Shown: positions 27,618 through 36,359, counted from the first letter of the stretch. The stretch is 64,000 bases of DNA from Dongia mobilis (GCF_004363235.1 NZ_SNYW01000009.1:248001-312000); one strand, 5' to 3'. The notes: generated from the sequence alone by a model not told the origin. Program-made: numbers and translations.

Positions 27618-28805
27618 ATGTCTTCACCCCCCACTCCCCGCACCATCGCCCTGGTCGTTGCCGCCGGTAGCGGCAGCCGCATGGGCCAGGACCTGCCGAA
27701 ACAGTACCTGACCCTGGGTGGCAAGGCGGTCTTGCGGCACTGCCTGGACACGTTCCACCGGCATCCCCGCATCGCCGGGGTGCGCGTCGTCATCAACCCC
27801 GCCTGCCGTGATCTTTATGACGCGGCCGCGGCCGGGCTGGACATCATGACGCCGGTGGCCGGCGGCCGATCGCGGCAGGAATCGGTCCGCCTCGGCCTCG
27901 GGAGCCTCGTCGAGGCAGCGCCGGACTACGTCCTGATCCACGACGCGGCCCGGCCGTTCATTGATGCCGATACCATCGACCGCACCATCGACACGCTTTC
28001 GCACCATGCCGGTGCGCTGGTCGTGGTACCGGTGGTGGACACACTGAAACGAGGAACCGAGAGACAGGGTGCACTCTTCAGCGGCGCCACCATCGACCGA
28101 GCCGGTCTGTTTCGCGCCCAGACACCGCAGGGCTTCCGTTTCGGCGCCATACTGGCGGCACACAAGGCCGCGTCGACGGGCCTCGAAATGACCGATGATG
28201 CGGCGGTGGCGGAAGCGGCCGGCCTCGACGTGGCGCTGGTCACCGGCCATGAAGACAATTTCAAGATCACCAATCCCGCCGATCTCGCGCGGGCGGAGCG
28301 ACTGATGAGCGAACAAATGGAATTCCGCACCGGGAACGGCTTCGATGTGCATCGCCTCATTCCCGGCGATGGCGTCATCATGTGCGGGGTCACCATTCCC
28401 TGGCATCAGAAACTCGAGGGTCATTCCGACGCCGATGTCGGCATGCATGCGCTGACCGATGCCATTCTGGGGGCCATCGGCGCGGGCGATATCGGCCAGC
28501 ATTTCCCGCCATCCGACCCGCAATGGCGCGGCGCGCCGTCGTGGAAATTCCTCGCCCATGCGCAGAAGCTGGTCGGCGACAAGGGCGGCCGCATCGTCCA
28601 CTGCGACATCACCATAATCTGCGAGAAGCCCAAGGTCGGGCCGCACCGTGCCGCCATGGCGGCGAAGCTGGCCGAGATTCTCGGCCTCGCCGTCGATCGC
28701 ATCAGTGTCAAGGCGACGACCACGGAACAGCTGGGTTTCACTGGACGCGGCGAAGGCATCGCCGCCCAGGCGACTGCGACCGTGGCCCTGCCGGCGACGA
28801 ACTGA
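27618..28805 (+). CDS. ispDF: Bifunctional MEP-pathway enzyme IspDF
   Basis: 395 residues. The N-terminal IspD domain (to about residue 230) has AAGSGSRMGQDLPKQYL, HDAARPF and TDDAAVAEAAG; it forms CDP-methylerythritol from MEP and CTP. The C-terminal IspF domain has GNGFDVHRL, LEGHSDADVGMHALTDAILGA and TTTEQLGFTGRGEGIAAQA; it makes the 2,4-cyclodiphosphate with metal bound by D-x-H. The natural fusion skips the IspE step in order and is common in Alphaproteobacteria. GAGAG lies upstream of ATG 27618. cinA follows by eleven bases. Confidence 0.96.
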   Translation: MSSPPTPRTIALVVAAGSGSRMGQDLPKQYLTLGGKAVLRHCLDTFHRHPRIAGVRVVINPACRDLYDAAAAGLDIMTPVAGGRSRQESVRLGLGSLVEAAPDYVLIHDAARPFIDADTIDRTIDTLSHHAGALVVVPVVDTLKRGTERQGALFSGATIDRAGLFRAQTPQGFRFGAILAAHKAASTGLEMTDDAAVAEAAGLDVALVTGHEDNFKITNPADLARAERLMSEQMEFRTGNGFDVHRLIPGDGVIMCGVTIPWHQKLEGHSDADVGMHALTDAILGAIGAGDIGQHFPPSDPQWRGAPSWKFLAHAQKLVGDKGGRIVHCDITIICEKPKVGPHRAAMAAKLAEILGLAVDRISVKATTTEQLGFTGRGEGIAAQATATVALPATN

Positions 28806-28815
28806 CGAGGACGCG

Positions 28816-29283
28816 ATGGACCTTGCCGGATTGCTGGAACTCTATCGGCAACGCGGCCTCAGGATCGCGACGGCGGAAAGCTGCACCGGCGGCCTGGTTG
28901 CCGCCACCCTCACAGCCATCGCCGGCTCGTCGGATGTGTTCGAACGCGGCTGGGTGACCTATTCCAACCAGGCCAAATCGGAAAGCCTCGGAGTGCCGTC
29001 CGATCTCATTGCCGCAAAGGGTGCCGTCAGCACGGAGGTGGCGGAGGCCATGGCAAAGGGCGCGCTACGCCGGGCGCAGGCCGATGTTGCGGTCTCGGTC
29101 ACCGGCATTGCCGGCCCAGGTGGCGGCTCGGCGGAAAAGCCCGTCGGCCTGGTCTTCATCGGCCTCGCCCGCAAAGACGGCTGGTCCCAGGTCGAGCGCT
29201 GCCAGTTCGACGGCGACCGCGATGCCGTGCGGCGCCAGACGGTCGCCCGCGCCCTCGCACATCTCGCCACCGCGCTAGACTGA
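28816..29283 (+). CDS. CinA-family nicotinamide-nucleotide amidohydrolase (stand-alone C-terminal domain)
   Basis: 155 residues. The CinA C-terminal domain signature is clear: RIATAESCTGGLVAATLTAIAGSSDVFERGWVTYSNQAKSESLGV, then VSVTGIAGPGGGSAEKPVGLVFIGLA. In the family it deamidates NMN to nicotinate mononucleotide (PncC). The N-terminal competence-like domain is absent, as in other short homologues. ATG 28816 has ACGAGG upstream and follows ispDF closely, so co-transcription is likely. Confidence 0.93.
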   Translation: MDLAGLLELYRQRGLRIATAESCTGGLVAATLTAIAGSSDVFERGWVTYSNQAKSESLGVPSDLIAAKGAVSTEVAEAMAKGALRRAQADVAVSVTGIAGPGGGSAEKPVGLVFIGLARKDGWSQVERCQFDGDRDAVRRQTVARALAHLATALD

Positions 29284-29293
29284 CGCGCATGCA

Positions 29294-30103
29294 ATGACTC
29301 GCATTCTGGGCATCGATTTCAGCGGTGCCAGCGACGCGGGCGCCAGGATCTGGATCGCCGCCGGTCGGCGCGAGGATGGCCCGCTGTCAGTCACGGATTG
29401 CCGGCCGGCCATGCAGCTGCCCGGTGGCGCCAGGGCACCCGGCATCGCCCTTTCCGCCCTCCGCACCCATGTGCTGACCGATGCCGACACGATCGCCGGC
29501 TGCGACTTCCCTTTCAGCCTGCCGGCCGATCTGGTGGCGGCAAAAGATTGGCGCCGCTTCGCCCTGGATTTTATCAATCGCTACCCCACGCCGCGGGACT
29601 TTCATGATCTCTGCCATGTGGCGACCGGCGGGGTCGAAACCAAGCGGCGCACTGATCGCGAGGACAGGACTCCTTTCAATTCCTTCAACCTGCGCCTTTA
29701 TCGCCAGACCTGGTGGGGTATCGGCCATCTGCTGGCGCCATTGGTCGCGGCGGGACAGGCGGCCGTCTGGCCGCAGATGCCGAAACGCGCCGGGCGGCCG
29801 CTGCTGATCGAGGTCTGCGCCGCCTGCTCGCTGATCCGCCTTGACCACTATCCCAGCTATAAGGGGACGACACCTGCGCACCGCAAGGCACGGGCCGGCA
29901 TCCTCGATCTCCTGGTGGCATCACATTGGCTGGCAGGGCCGAAACGATCGCTGCGGGCGAGCCTGCTCGACAATACCGGCGGCGATGCGCTCGACGCGGT
30001 GATCGGTGCCGTTGCCGTCAACCGCGCCCTAGCGCTCGGCCATCTCGATCGCAAGCCGGACAAGATCGACCGCATCGAGGGGCGCGTCTTCTACACGTTG
30101 TGA
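29294..30103 (+). CDS. DUF429-family protein, predicted RNase H-like nuclease fold
   Basis: 269 residues. Begins ILGIDFSGASDAGARIWIA, the first strand of an RNase H-like fold with its acidic residue, and has GCDFPFSLP and GDALDAVIGAVAVNRAL near the end, where another acidic pair sits. This pattern fits DUF429, a predicted nuclease-like family with no fixed role. It starts ten bases after the cinA stop with a weak ribosome site, so it may depend on read-through from ispDF-cinA. Its stop lies ten bases from the end of the convergent riboswitch-controlled gene. Confidence 0.75.
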   Translation: MTRILGIDFSGASDAGARIWIAAGRREDGPLSVTDCRPAMQLPGGARAPGIALSALRTHVLTDADTIAGCDFPFSLPADLVAAKDWRRFALDFINRYPTPRDFHDLCHVATGGVETKRRTDREDRTPFNSFNLRLYRQTWWGIGHLLAPLVAAGQAAVWPQMPKRAGRPLLIEVCAACSLIRLDHYPSYKGTTPAHRKARAGILDLLVASHWLAGPKRSLRASLLDNTGGDALDAVIGAVAVNRALALGHLDRKPDKIDRIEGRVFYTL

Positions 30104-30113
30104 CATGCAGCCT

Positions 30114-30416
30114 TCAATTCAATGCGGCGCGCCGCCGGCCGGTCACCATCTGTGCCAGACGCGCGCGCGGATATGCAGCCACGGTCTCGACCAGTTTCAT
30201 GAGCGGAGCCGAGATGCCGGCCTGCTGCTGGCCAAGCACCAGGCGGGCAGCGTCGGCGGGGTCGATGCCGGCGGGCAAGCCCATCACCCAGGCCAGCAGT
30301 TTCATTTGCACGGGTTCATGGGCAACGGCATCAAGTTGCCGCAGCGCGTCGCAATACTGCTCGGCCCGCAGCGCGGCGAAATCAGTGGTCGTGGAATCAG
30401 TCCGGGAAGCAATCAT
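30114..30416 (-). CDS. Unrecognised ~100-residue protein controlled by a cobalamin riboswitch
   Basis: I do not recognise a family. ATG 30416 is preceded by a perfect GGAGG at 30425-30429 with eight-base spacing; an upstream ATG at 30461 touches the riboswitch 3' end and is less likely. The protein is predicted soluble and helical, with one cysteine, no membrane segment and no metal-binding cluster, so it is not CbtB-like. Conserved-looking patches are EQYCDALRQLDAVAHEPVQMKLLAWVMGLP and PADAARLVLGQQQAGISAP. It is the only gene on this strand after the riboswitch before convergent genes, so it appears to be a single-gene B12-responsive unit. Confidence 0.65.
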   Translation of the reverse strand: MIASRTDSTTTDFAALRAEQYCDALRQLDAVAHEPVQMKLLAWVMGLPAGIDPADAARLVLGQQQAGISAPLMKLVETVAAYPRARLAQMVTGRRRAALN

Positions 30417-30463
30417 CGTCGCAACCTCCACCAGGCCCACCGCCCGGTCGTTTGGGTTCATCG

Positions 30464-30655
30464 GATGATGGCAGGTCTCCTGGCTCGCGGGTCAAAGCGC
30501 TCCATCGGCCTTCCCGGGGCTGGTTTGCTCCAGTGGCTCGAATGATGGCGCGCTCACCGCTTACAGTTGCGGGGGCAGCCGCGGTTTCGCACCGCGTTCC
30601 CTATTAATCCCGGTCGGCAACGGCCACGCCGCCCCGAATCCGAGAACCATCGTTT
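30464..30655 (-). ncRNA. Cobalamin (adenosylcobalamin-class) riboswitch
   Basis: Read on the minus strand, the element shows the conserved blocks in order: AATAGGGAAC with flanking GGTGCGAAACC, the GCTGCCCCCGCAACTGTAAGCG core, GAGCCACTGG (B12 box region), CCCCGGGAAGGC, and the closing CGCGAGCCAGGAGACCTGCC. Outer bases GATGGT near 30651-30646 can pair with GCCATC near 30472-30467 as P1. The control target on the same strand is the small gene starting at 30416, whose GGAGG lies about 35 bases beyond the element; translational control is therefore plausible. B12 binding usually lowers expression. Confidence 0.93.
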
Positions 30656-30753
30656 CGGAAACTACGCCGCCACGCAGCGAAAGGCAAAGCGCGAAGGATC
30701 GCGTGCCGATTGCCCCCGAAATCCTTCTCAAAGCGACCATTTCTGTTCCCTGC

Positions 30754-30787
30754 TTGACATTCCGCCTTCCCTTGCGGCATACGGATC
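30754..30787 (+). promoter_or_regulatory. Candidate sigma70-type promoter of serC-serA
   Basis: TTGACA at 30754-30759 is a perfect -35 box. A weak -10 (CATACG) follows after about 18 bases, placing the transcription start near 30790, just before the hairpins of the serC leader. The divergent riboswitch promoter must lie between this and 30655, but I see no clear match for it. Confidence 0.45.
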
Positions 30788-30835
30788 GCGGGCCACGCTC
30801 CCCCAACGGAGCGCTTCGATCTGGAAGGATCGCAC
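30781..30835 (+). promoter_or_regulatory. Structured serC leader (candidate alphaproteobacterial serC RNA motif)
   Basis: Two consecutive hairpins occupy the short 5' leader. CGCTCC (30796-30801) pairs with GGAGCG (30808-30813). CGATC (30817-30821) pairs with GATCG (30828-30832), whose loop holds the Shine-Dalgarno GGAAGG. The position directly before serC and the arrangement fit the serC leader motif described for Alphaproteobacteria, recalled from memory. The second hairpin could hide the ribosome site, suggesting translational control of serine synthesis; the ligand is not known. Confidence 0.5.
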
Positions 30836-32011
30836 ATGTTGAAACCGCTGCAGCGGCCGTCGCGGCCGCTTTTCTCGTCGGGTCCCTGCGCCAAGCGCCC
30901 CGGCTGGACCCCGCAAAATCTAGATATCTCGGTTCTCGGTCGCTCGCACCGCTCGAAGCCCGGCAAGGACAAGCTGGCCGAGGTGATCGAACGCTCGAAG
31001 CGCCTGCTTGGCATCCCGGCTGCCTATCGACTTGGCATCGTGCCCGCCTCGGACACCGGTGCCGTCGAAATGGCCCTCTGGTCCCTGCTTGGACCCAATC
31101 CCATCACGGTCCTCGCCTTCGAAAGCTTCAGCGACGGCTGGGCCAGCGACATCGTCAACGAACTGCATTTGCCGACCAAGATCCGCCGCGCCGGCTACGG
31201 CGGCCTGCCCGATCTCGGCGGGATCGACAAGGCGGATGACATCGTGTTCGCCTGGAACGGAACCACTTCGGGCGTGCGGGTGCCCCATGGCGACTGGATC
31301 GCCGACGACCGCACCGGCCTCACCATCTGCGATGCCACCTCGGCCGTCTTTGCGACGGACCTGCCCTGGCACAAGCTCGATGTCGTCACCTGGTCCTGGC
31401 AGAAGGTGCTGGGCGGCGAAGGCGGCCATGGCATGATTGCCCTCTCGCCCCGCGCCGTGGACAGGCTGACCACTTACCAGCCGGCCTGGCCGCTGCCGAA
31501 AATCTTCCGCCTCGCCAAGGGCGGCAAGCTGATCGAAGGTATCTTCAAGGGCGAGACCATCAACACGCCCTCGATGCTCTGCGTCGAAGACCAGATCGAT
31601 GCCCTGTGCTGGGCGGAATCCGTGGGTGGACTGGGCGGTCTCATTGCCCGCTCCGAGGCCAATCTCCGCCTCGTCGCTGATTGGGTGGCGGCCTCCGACT
31701 GGGCGGATTTCCTGGCCGAAGATCCAACCACGCGCTCCAACACTTCGGTTTGCCTCAAGATCACCGATTCCTGGTTCCTGGCACAGGACCAGGAAGGGCA
31801 GGAACGGGTCGCGAAGGAGATCACCGTTCTGCTCGACAAGGAAGCCGCCGGGCTGGATGTCGGCGCCTATCGCGATGCGCCGCCGGGCCTGCGCATCTGG
31901 TGCGGCGCCACGGTCGAACATGGCGATATCGAAACCCTGCTGCCCTGGCTCGACTGGGCTTATGCCACCGTCAAGCACGCGCATGCGACACCGGTCCTGA
32001 GCGGGAACTGA
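30836..32011 (+). CDS. serC: Phosphoserine aminotransferase SerC
   Basis: 391 residues, class V PLP aminotransferase of the alphaproteobacterial SerC type. It starts near-canonically with [17 protein letters not shown], contains [15 protein letters not shown], and the PLP lysine is in [19 protein letters not shown]. It converts 3-phosphohydroxypyruvate and glutamate to phosphoserine. ATG 30836 lies just after GGAAGG in the leader hairpin. Three bases separate it from serA, so the two steps of serine synthesis form one operon. Confidence 0.96.
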   Translation: MLKPLQRPSRPLFSSGPCAKRPGWTPQNLDISVLGRSHRSKPGKDKLAEVIERSKRLLGIPAAYRLGIVPASDTGAVEMALWSLLGPNPITVLAFESFSDGWASDIVNELHLPTKIRRAGYGGLPDLGGIDKADDIVFAWNGTTSGVRVPHGDWIADDRTGLTICDATSAVFATDLPWHKLDVVTWSWQKVLGGEGGHGMIALSPRAVDRLTTYQPAWPLPKIFRLAKGGKLIEGIFKGETINTPSMLCVEDQIDALCWAESVGGLGGLIARSEANLRLVADWVAASDWADFLAEDPTTRSNTSVCLKITDSWFLAQDQEGQERVAKEITVLLDKEAAGLDVGAYRDAPPGLRIWCGATVEHGDIETLLPWLDWAYATVKHAHATPVLSGN

Positions 32012-32014
32012 ATC

Positions 32015-33595
32015 ATGGTAAAAGTCCTCATCTCCGACGAACTCTCACCCGCCGCCGTGAAAATCTTCCAGGAGCGCGGCATCGACGTCACCGAAAAGAT
32101 CGGCCTGAAGCCGAAGGAACTGGCCGCCATCATCGGTGATTTCGACGGCCTCGCCGTGCGTTCCGCCAGCAAGGTGACGGCCGATGTGCTGGCCGCCGCT
32201 GCGAAGCTGAAGGTGGTGGGTCGCGCCGGCATCGGCGTCGACAATATCGACGTGAAGGCCGCGACCGCGCGCGGCATCTGCGTCATGAACACGCCCTTCG
32301 GCAACAACATCACCACGGCCGAGCACTCCGTCGCGATGATGATGGCGCTGGCGCGCCACATCCCCGAGGCGAACAGCTCGACCCATCAGGGCAAATGGGA
32401 AAAATCCCGTTTTGTCGGCGTCGAGCTTTACGCCAAGACCCTGGGGCTGGTCGGCTGCGGCAATATCGGCTCGATCGTCGCCGACCGCGCACAGGGCCTC
32501 AAGATGAAGGTGATCGCCTATGACCCCTTCCTCTCGCCCGAGCGCGCGCTCGACCTCGGCGTCGAGAAGGTCGACCTGGACGCGCTGCTGGCGCGGGCCG
32601 ATTTCATCTCGCTGCACACGCCATTGACCGACCAGACGCGCAACCTGATCGACGCAGCGGCGCTCGCCAAATGCAGGGACGGCGTGCGCATCATCAATTG
32701 CGCCCGCGGCGGCCTCGTCGTCGAGGCCGATCTGAAGGCGGCCCTCGACAGCGGCAAGGTGGCCGGTGCCGCCCTCGACGTCTTTCCGGTGGAACCGGCG
32801 ACCGAAAACATCCTGTTCGGCCACCCGAACGTCGTCTGCACCCCGCATCTCGGTGCCTCCTCGACCGAGGCGCAGCTCAACGTCGCCATCCAGGTGGCCG
32901 AGCAGATGTCGGACTTCCTGCTGCACGGCGCCGTCACCAACGCCCTCAACATGGCCTCTGTCACGGTCGAGGAGGCGCCGAAACTGCGCCCCTATATGCG
33001 GCTCGCCGACCAGCTGGGCGCCTTTGCCGGCCAGGCCACCGAGACGGGCATCCGCAAGGTGACGGTCGAATACGAAGGTCATGTGGCATCGCTCAACACG
33101 CGGCCGCTGACCGCCCTCATCCTGCAGGGGCTGCTGAAGCCTCTGCTGGCCGACAGCGTCAACATGGTCAATGCACCGCTCGTCGCCAAGGAGCGCAACA
33201 TCGACCTGACCGAGGCGAAGCACGAGCGCGAGGGCGACTATCATACCCTCATCCGCCTCACCGTCGAGACCGAACGCTGGTCGCGCTCGATCGCCGGCAC
33301 CCTCTTCGCCGACCAGCGCCCCCGTGTGGTCGACATCAAGGGTATCAAGATCGACGCCGAACTGGGCCCGCACATGCTCTATGTGACCAACGACGACAAG
33401 CCGGGTTTCATCGGCCGGCTGGGCACGCTGCTGGGTGACAATGGGATCAACATCGCCACTTTTGCGCTAGGCCGCGCCGCCCAGGGTGGCGACGCCATCG
33501 CCCTGGTCGAGATCGATGGCCCGCTGCCGCCGGAAATTCTGCGGGCAGTCCAGGCCCTGCCCCAGGTGCAGCAGGCCAAGGCGCTGGTTTTCTGA
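32015..33595 (+). CDS. serA: D-3-phosphoglycerate dehydrogenase SerA
   Basis: 526 residues, the long form. The substrate/NAD domains show VGRAGIGVDNIDVKAAT, GLVGCGNIGSIVADRAQGL, ISLHTPLTDQTRNLID, and NCARGGLVVEADL. An intervening ASB domain follows, and a C-terminal ACT domain (MLYVTNDDKPGFIGRLGTLLGDNGINIATFALGR) gives serine feedback in relatives. It oxidises 3-phosphoglycerate to 3-phosphohydroxypyruvate. Encoded directly after serC; a weak terminator-like hairpin follows. Confidence 0.97.
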   Translation: MVKVLISDELSPAAVKIFQERGIDVTEKIGLKPKELAAIIGDFDGLAVRSASKVTADVLAAAAKLKVVGRAGIGVDNIDVKAATARGICVMNTPFGNNITTAEHSVAMMMALARHIPEANSSTHQGKWEKSRFVGVELYAKTLGLVGCGNIGSIVADRAQGLKMKVIAYDPFLSPERALDLGVEKVDLDALLARADFISLHTPLTDQTRNLIDAAALAKCRDGVRIINCARGGLVVEADLKAALDSGKVAGAALDVFPVEPATENILFGHPNVVCTPHLGASSTEAQLNVAIQVAEQMSDFLLHGAVTNALNMASVTVEEAPKLRPYMRLADQLGAFAGQATETGIRKVTVEYEGHVASLNTRPLTALILQGLLKPLLADSVNMVNAPLVAKERNIDLTEAKHEREGDYHTLIRLTVETERWSRSIAGTLFADQRPRVVDIKGIKIDAELGPHMLYVTNDDKPGFIGRLGTLLGDNGINIATFALGRAAQGGDAIALVEIDGPLPPEILRAVQALPQVQQAKALVF

Positions 33596-33615
33596 GGAAA
33601 TACCGAATCAGTCTG

Positions 33616-33643
33616 GATCGGCGGCGGATTGTCGCCGATCTTT
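33616..33643 (+). terminator. Candidate terminator after serA
   Basis: GATCGGCG (33616-33623) pairs with CGCCGATC (33633-33640) around a nine-base loop and is followed by TTT. The T run is short, so termination may be partial. It lies about 20 bases after the serA stop; the rest of the 219-base gap before the lipoprotein gene shows no other clear element. Confidence 0.5.
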
Positions 33644-33814
33644 CATACTGCGCCAGCTATCTTGCGGTTAACCTATTATTATGATTTGATCCTTGCCGAC
33701 GCTTCCGGCCGGAATCGGGGGCCGATGTCGCGCAGGTCATGGCCGGCGATAGCGGTTGGGATCCGGTGTCCAGCGACACCCATTAGGGGCATCACTCAAA
33801 AGGGGTAGACTCAT

Positions 33815-34156
33815 ATGAAAACGTTTCTGTTGCCCGTCCTCGGCGCCTTGGCTCTTGCTGCCTGTGCCGTGCAGCCGCAATACGACCTTGACCGCCAGGT
33901 TTCCGGCGAATGCGCCTCGGGCGACGCCAATATCGCCCTGCTGCAGGGCGAAGAGGCCACTGTGGCCCAGGAAATCTACAAGAACGCGCCCGCCATCGCC
34001 GTGAATGGCGACGTGGCCAACCTGCTCGGCGGCGACTATGTCGATATCGCCGAGGCCGGTGGTTCGGCGCCCTCCTTCGACTATCACCGCCATATCGAGC
34101 TGCGCACGGCCGATTACCAGGCAGCCTGCATCGGCGCCCGGCATCCGAATCCCTGA
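33815..34156 (+). CDS. Small putative lipoprotein of unknown function
   Basis: 113 residues. Begins MKTFLLPVLGALALAAC, a signal peptide ending in a lipobox, so Cys17 would be lipidated. The mature part has one Cys pair candidate (ECASGD and QAACIGA) and no recognised domain. AAAAGGGG upstream is a strong ribosome site. Followed by an excellent intrinsic terminator, so it is a stand-alone transcription unit. Confidence 0.75.
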   Translation: MKTFLLPVLGALALAACAVQPQYDLDRQVSGECASGDANIALLQGEEATVAQEIYKNAPAIAVNGDVANLLGGDYVDIAEAGGSAPSFDYHRHIELRTADYQAACIGARHPNP

Positions 34157-34184
34157 TTTCGGCGACATTGCCGTATCAAAAGCA

Positions 34185-34213
34185 CCGCCGCCGGCCCTGC
34201 CGGCGGCGGTTTT
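34185..34213 (+). terminator. Strong rho-independent terminator
   Basis: CCGCCGCCGG (34185-34194) pairs perfectly with CCGGCGGCGG (34200-34209) around a five-base loop, followed by TTTT and further pyrimidines. It ends the lipoprotein transcript. The following bases up to 34359 are AT-rich and probably carry the promoter of the RmlD-like gene. Confidence 0.85.
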
Positions 34214-34359
34214 CTTTGCCCCGGCATTTGTCTCGCATTTTATGATTATCGTATTGATTTACCTGTAATATTTCTGTGCGTGGCTGGATCGGGCTGCGAC
34301 CGAGTGGTATAGTTGCGCATGTTTTCGTGTGAGGACTCGTGCCCTCGGGAGTGTGACCC

Positions 34360-35358
34360 ATGCGCCGCGCCAAGCAGATATTGATCATCGGTCGCAACCC
34401 GGCTCTCGGTGCCGATTTGACGGCATTGCGCTGGCCGGCCGGTACCGAGATCCACAGTTTCGACGGTCCGGATGTCGGCCTGCTCGACATCGAGCGCCTA
34501 CGCCGCAATGTCGAGGCGCTGGCGCCCGACCTCATCGTCAGCATCGTCGGCTCCGCCGCCAATGAGCGTGCCGAACGCGACCGGACGCTCACCCAGGCGC
34601 GCAGTCATTGGGCGGTCGGCGACCTCGCGGAAGTGGCCGGCGCGCGCAACATCCCCCTGCTCCACCTGTCGTCGGACCAGGTCTTCAGCGGCGACCGGAC
34701 CACCCCCTATCTCGAATCAGATGCGCCGGACGCAATCAGCGTGTTCGGCCAGGCCCAGGCAGCGGCCGAGGCCGAGATACGCGCCCATTGCCGGCACCAC
34801 GTCATCCTCAGGAGCGGCTGGCTGTTCGGCATCCATGGCCACAACATGCTGCGCACCATGCTGTCGCTGGGCAAGCGGGGCGGCCGGGTCCACATTCCCC
34901 ATGACCATGTCAGCGGCCCGACCCCGGCCCGCGAACTCTGCTCGGCATTGCGCCAGGTAGCGACGGTCGTGCTGGATACCGCGGCGTCCGACGGTGCGGG
35001 CCATACCGTCCATTTCAGCGCCACGCCACCGGCCACCCTTTTTGAATTCGGCCGCGTCGCCCTCGGCCACGCCGCCGCCTACCGCGTCGCCGCGGAACTG
35101 GTGCCGATCTCGCCCAGCCGGTTCGGCGCCATCGGCGCCCCGGCGCGCCGGACCGAGCTTGATTGTGCGATCGCCCGCGAACGCTTTGGCCTGGTACAAC
35201 CCGATTGGCACGAGGCGCTTGCCGCCTGTGTCGACGAAATCTGCCGCACGGATACGATCGTCTCGGAACAGGATCTGTCGGCGGCACTGGTTCCCATGAT
35301 GCCGAGGCGCGGTGCGCTGCCGGCCCTTCTCCAGCGCGACCGCCGCCGCGCCGTCTGA
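34360..35358 (+). CDS. RmlD-like sugar-nucleotide reductase fold, catalytic residues lost
   Basis: 332 residues. The overall layout follows dTDP-4-dehydrorhamnose reductase: an N-terminal Rossmann strand, PDLIVSIVGSAANERAERD, IPLLHLSSDQVFSGDRTTPYLESD, and LRSGWLFGIHG. However the nucleotide-binding loop is not the standard G-x-x-G-x-x-G, and the catalytic Y-x-x-x-K site reads VFGQAQ, so both Tyr and Lys are replaced. It may bind a nucleotide sugar without acting as a normal reductase. GGGAG precedes ATG 34360. It is followed by an arginase-family gene. Confidence 0.75.
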   Translation: MRRAKQILIIGRNPALGADLTALRWPAGTEIHSFDGPDVGLLDIERLRRNVEALAPDLIVSIVGSAANERAERDRTLTQARSHWAVGDLAEVAGARNIPLLHLSSDQVFSGDRTTPYLESDAPDAISVFGQAQAAAEAEIRAHCRHHVILRSGWLFGIHGHNMLRTMLSLGKRGGRVHIPHDHVSGPTPARELCSALRQVATVVLDTAASDGAGHTVHFSATPPATLFEFGRVALGHAAAYRVAAELVPISPSRFGAIGAPARRTELDCAIARERFGLVQPDWHEALAACVDEICRTDTIVSEQDLSAALVPMMPRRGALPALLQRDRRRAV

Positions 35359-35411
35359 TTCCGCCATCGTCGCCGATTGACGATGGGTGCGGACGCATCG
35401 TAGCGTCCGCC

Positions 35412-36338
35412 ATGCTGTCCCGACCAAATCGCGGATTCCTTGACTGGCCGATCGTCACCGACCCCGGCGCCAGGCGGGCTGATGTCGCGATCGTCGGCAT
35501 TCCCTTGAGCGAACCCTATCCGCGCGATCCCTGGCCGAACGACCAGGCGAATGCCCCGCAATGGGTGCGGCGCCAGTCGATCCAGTTCTGCGATGGGCGC
35601 GACCACTGGGATTTTGACAATGGCGCGCCGCTGGCCGAGTTCCTGCCGCCGCACTGCCACGATCTCGGCGATCTGGTCTGGGACGGCGGGGATTACGGCT
35701 CCTTCCTGGCCAGGGCGGGCGAACTGTTCGCCGGCCTGTGGCGCACGAGCACGCAGGTCTTCGGCATCGGCGGCGATCATGGCGCCACCATCCCGCTGCT
35801 GCACGGCCTTGCCGGCCTGGGCGAGAAAATCCATATCGTCCACATTGACGCGCATCTCGACTGGCGCGACGAGGTGCAGGGAATCCGCAACGGCTATAGC
35901 AGCCCGCTGCGGCGGGCGAGCGAACTGCCCTGGATCGGCGGCATGACCCAGATCGGCCTGCGCGGCACCGGCAGCGCGCGCCGCCCGGAGGTGGAAGCGG
36001 CGCTGGCTTGGGGATCGCGGCTCATCCCGGCCCATGAAGTGCACGCGCATGGCATCGACTGGGTGATCGACCAGATTCCCGGCGATCAACCGGTCTTTAT
36101 TACCATCGATGCCGACGGCGTCGATCCCAGCATCATGCCGGCGGTGCTGGCCCCCTCGCCCGGCGGTCTCACCGCGCCGCAAATGTTCCGGCTGATCCGC
36201 GCCATTGCCTCGCGCCAGCGCCTGGTCGGCATGGATGTGGTGGAAATCGCCCCGGCCTGGGAACCGGCCAACGGGCTCACCGCCATCATGGCGGGCCGCA
36301 TGTTCCTCCAGGCGCTGGGGGCAAGCTGGAAGCGCTGA
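35412..36338 (+). CDS. Arginase/agmatinase-superfamily hydrolase
   Basis: 308 residues from ATG 35412. All metal motifs are intact: FGIGGDHGATIPLL (GGDH), VHIDAHLDWRDE (D-A-H-x-D) and ITIDADGVDPSIMPA (D-x-D-x-x-D). It should bind two Mn2+ and hydrolyse a guanidino or related amide substrate. The N-terminal third (FLDWPIVTDPGARRADVAIVGIPLSEPYP) differs from classical SpeB, so the substrate is open. It lies 53 bases after the RmlD-like gene on the same strand. Confidence 0.85.
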   Translation: MLSRPNRGFLDWPIVTDPGARRADVAIVGIPLSEPYPRDPWPNDQANAPQWVRRQSIQFCDGRDHWDFDNGAPLAEFLPPHCHDLGDLVWDGGDYGSFLARAGELFAGLWRTSTQVFGIGGDHGATIPLLHGLAGLGEKIHIVHIDAHLDWRDEVQGIRNGYSSPLRRASELPWIGGMTQIGLRGTGSARRPEVEAALAWGSRLIPAHEVHAHGIDWVIDQIPGDQPVFITIDADGVDPSIMPAVLAPSPGGLTAPQMFRLIRAIASRQRLVGMDVVEIAPAWEPANGLTAIMAGRMFLQALGASWKR

Positions 36339-36359
36339 GCGCCTCCAGCCGCAGGTTCA

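Noticed and set aside
30417-30461. Longer start (ATG 30461) for the riboswitch-controlled gene
   Set aside because: That ATG abuts the riboswitch P1 helix and lacks a well-spaced ribosome site, while ATG 30416 has GGAGG eight bases upstream.
30464-30655. Riboswitch acting on serC-serA
   Set aside because: The conserved blocks read in order only on the minus strand, away from serC; serC has its own promoter and leader at 30754-30835.
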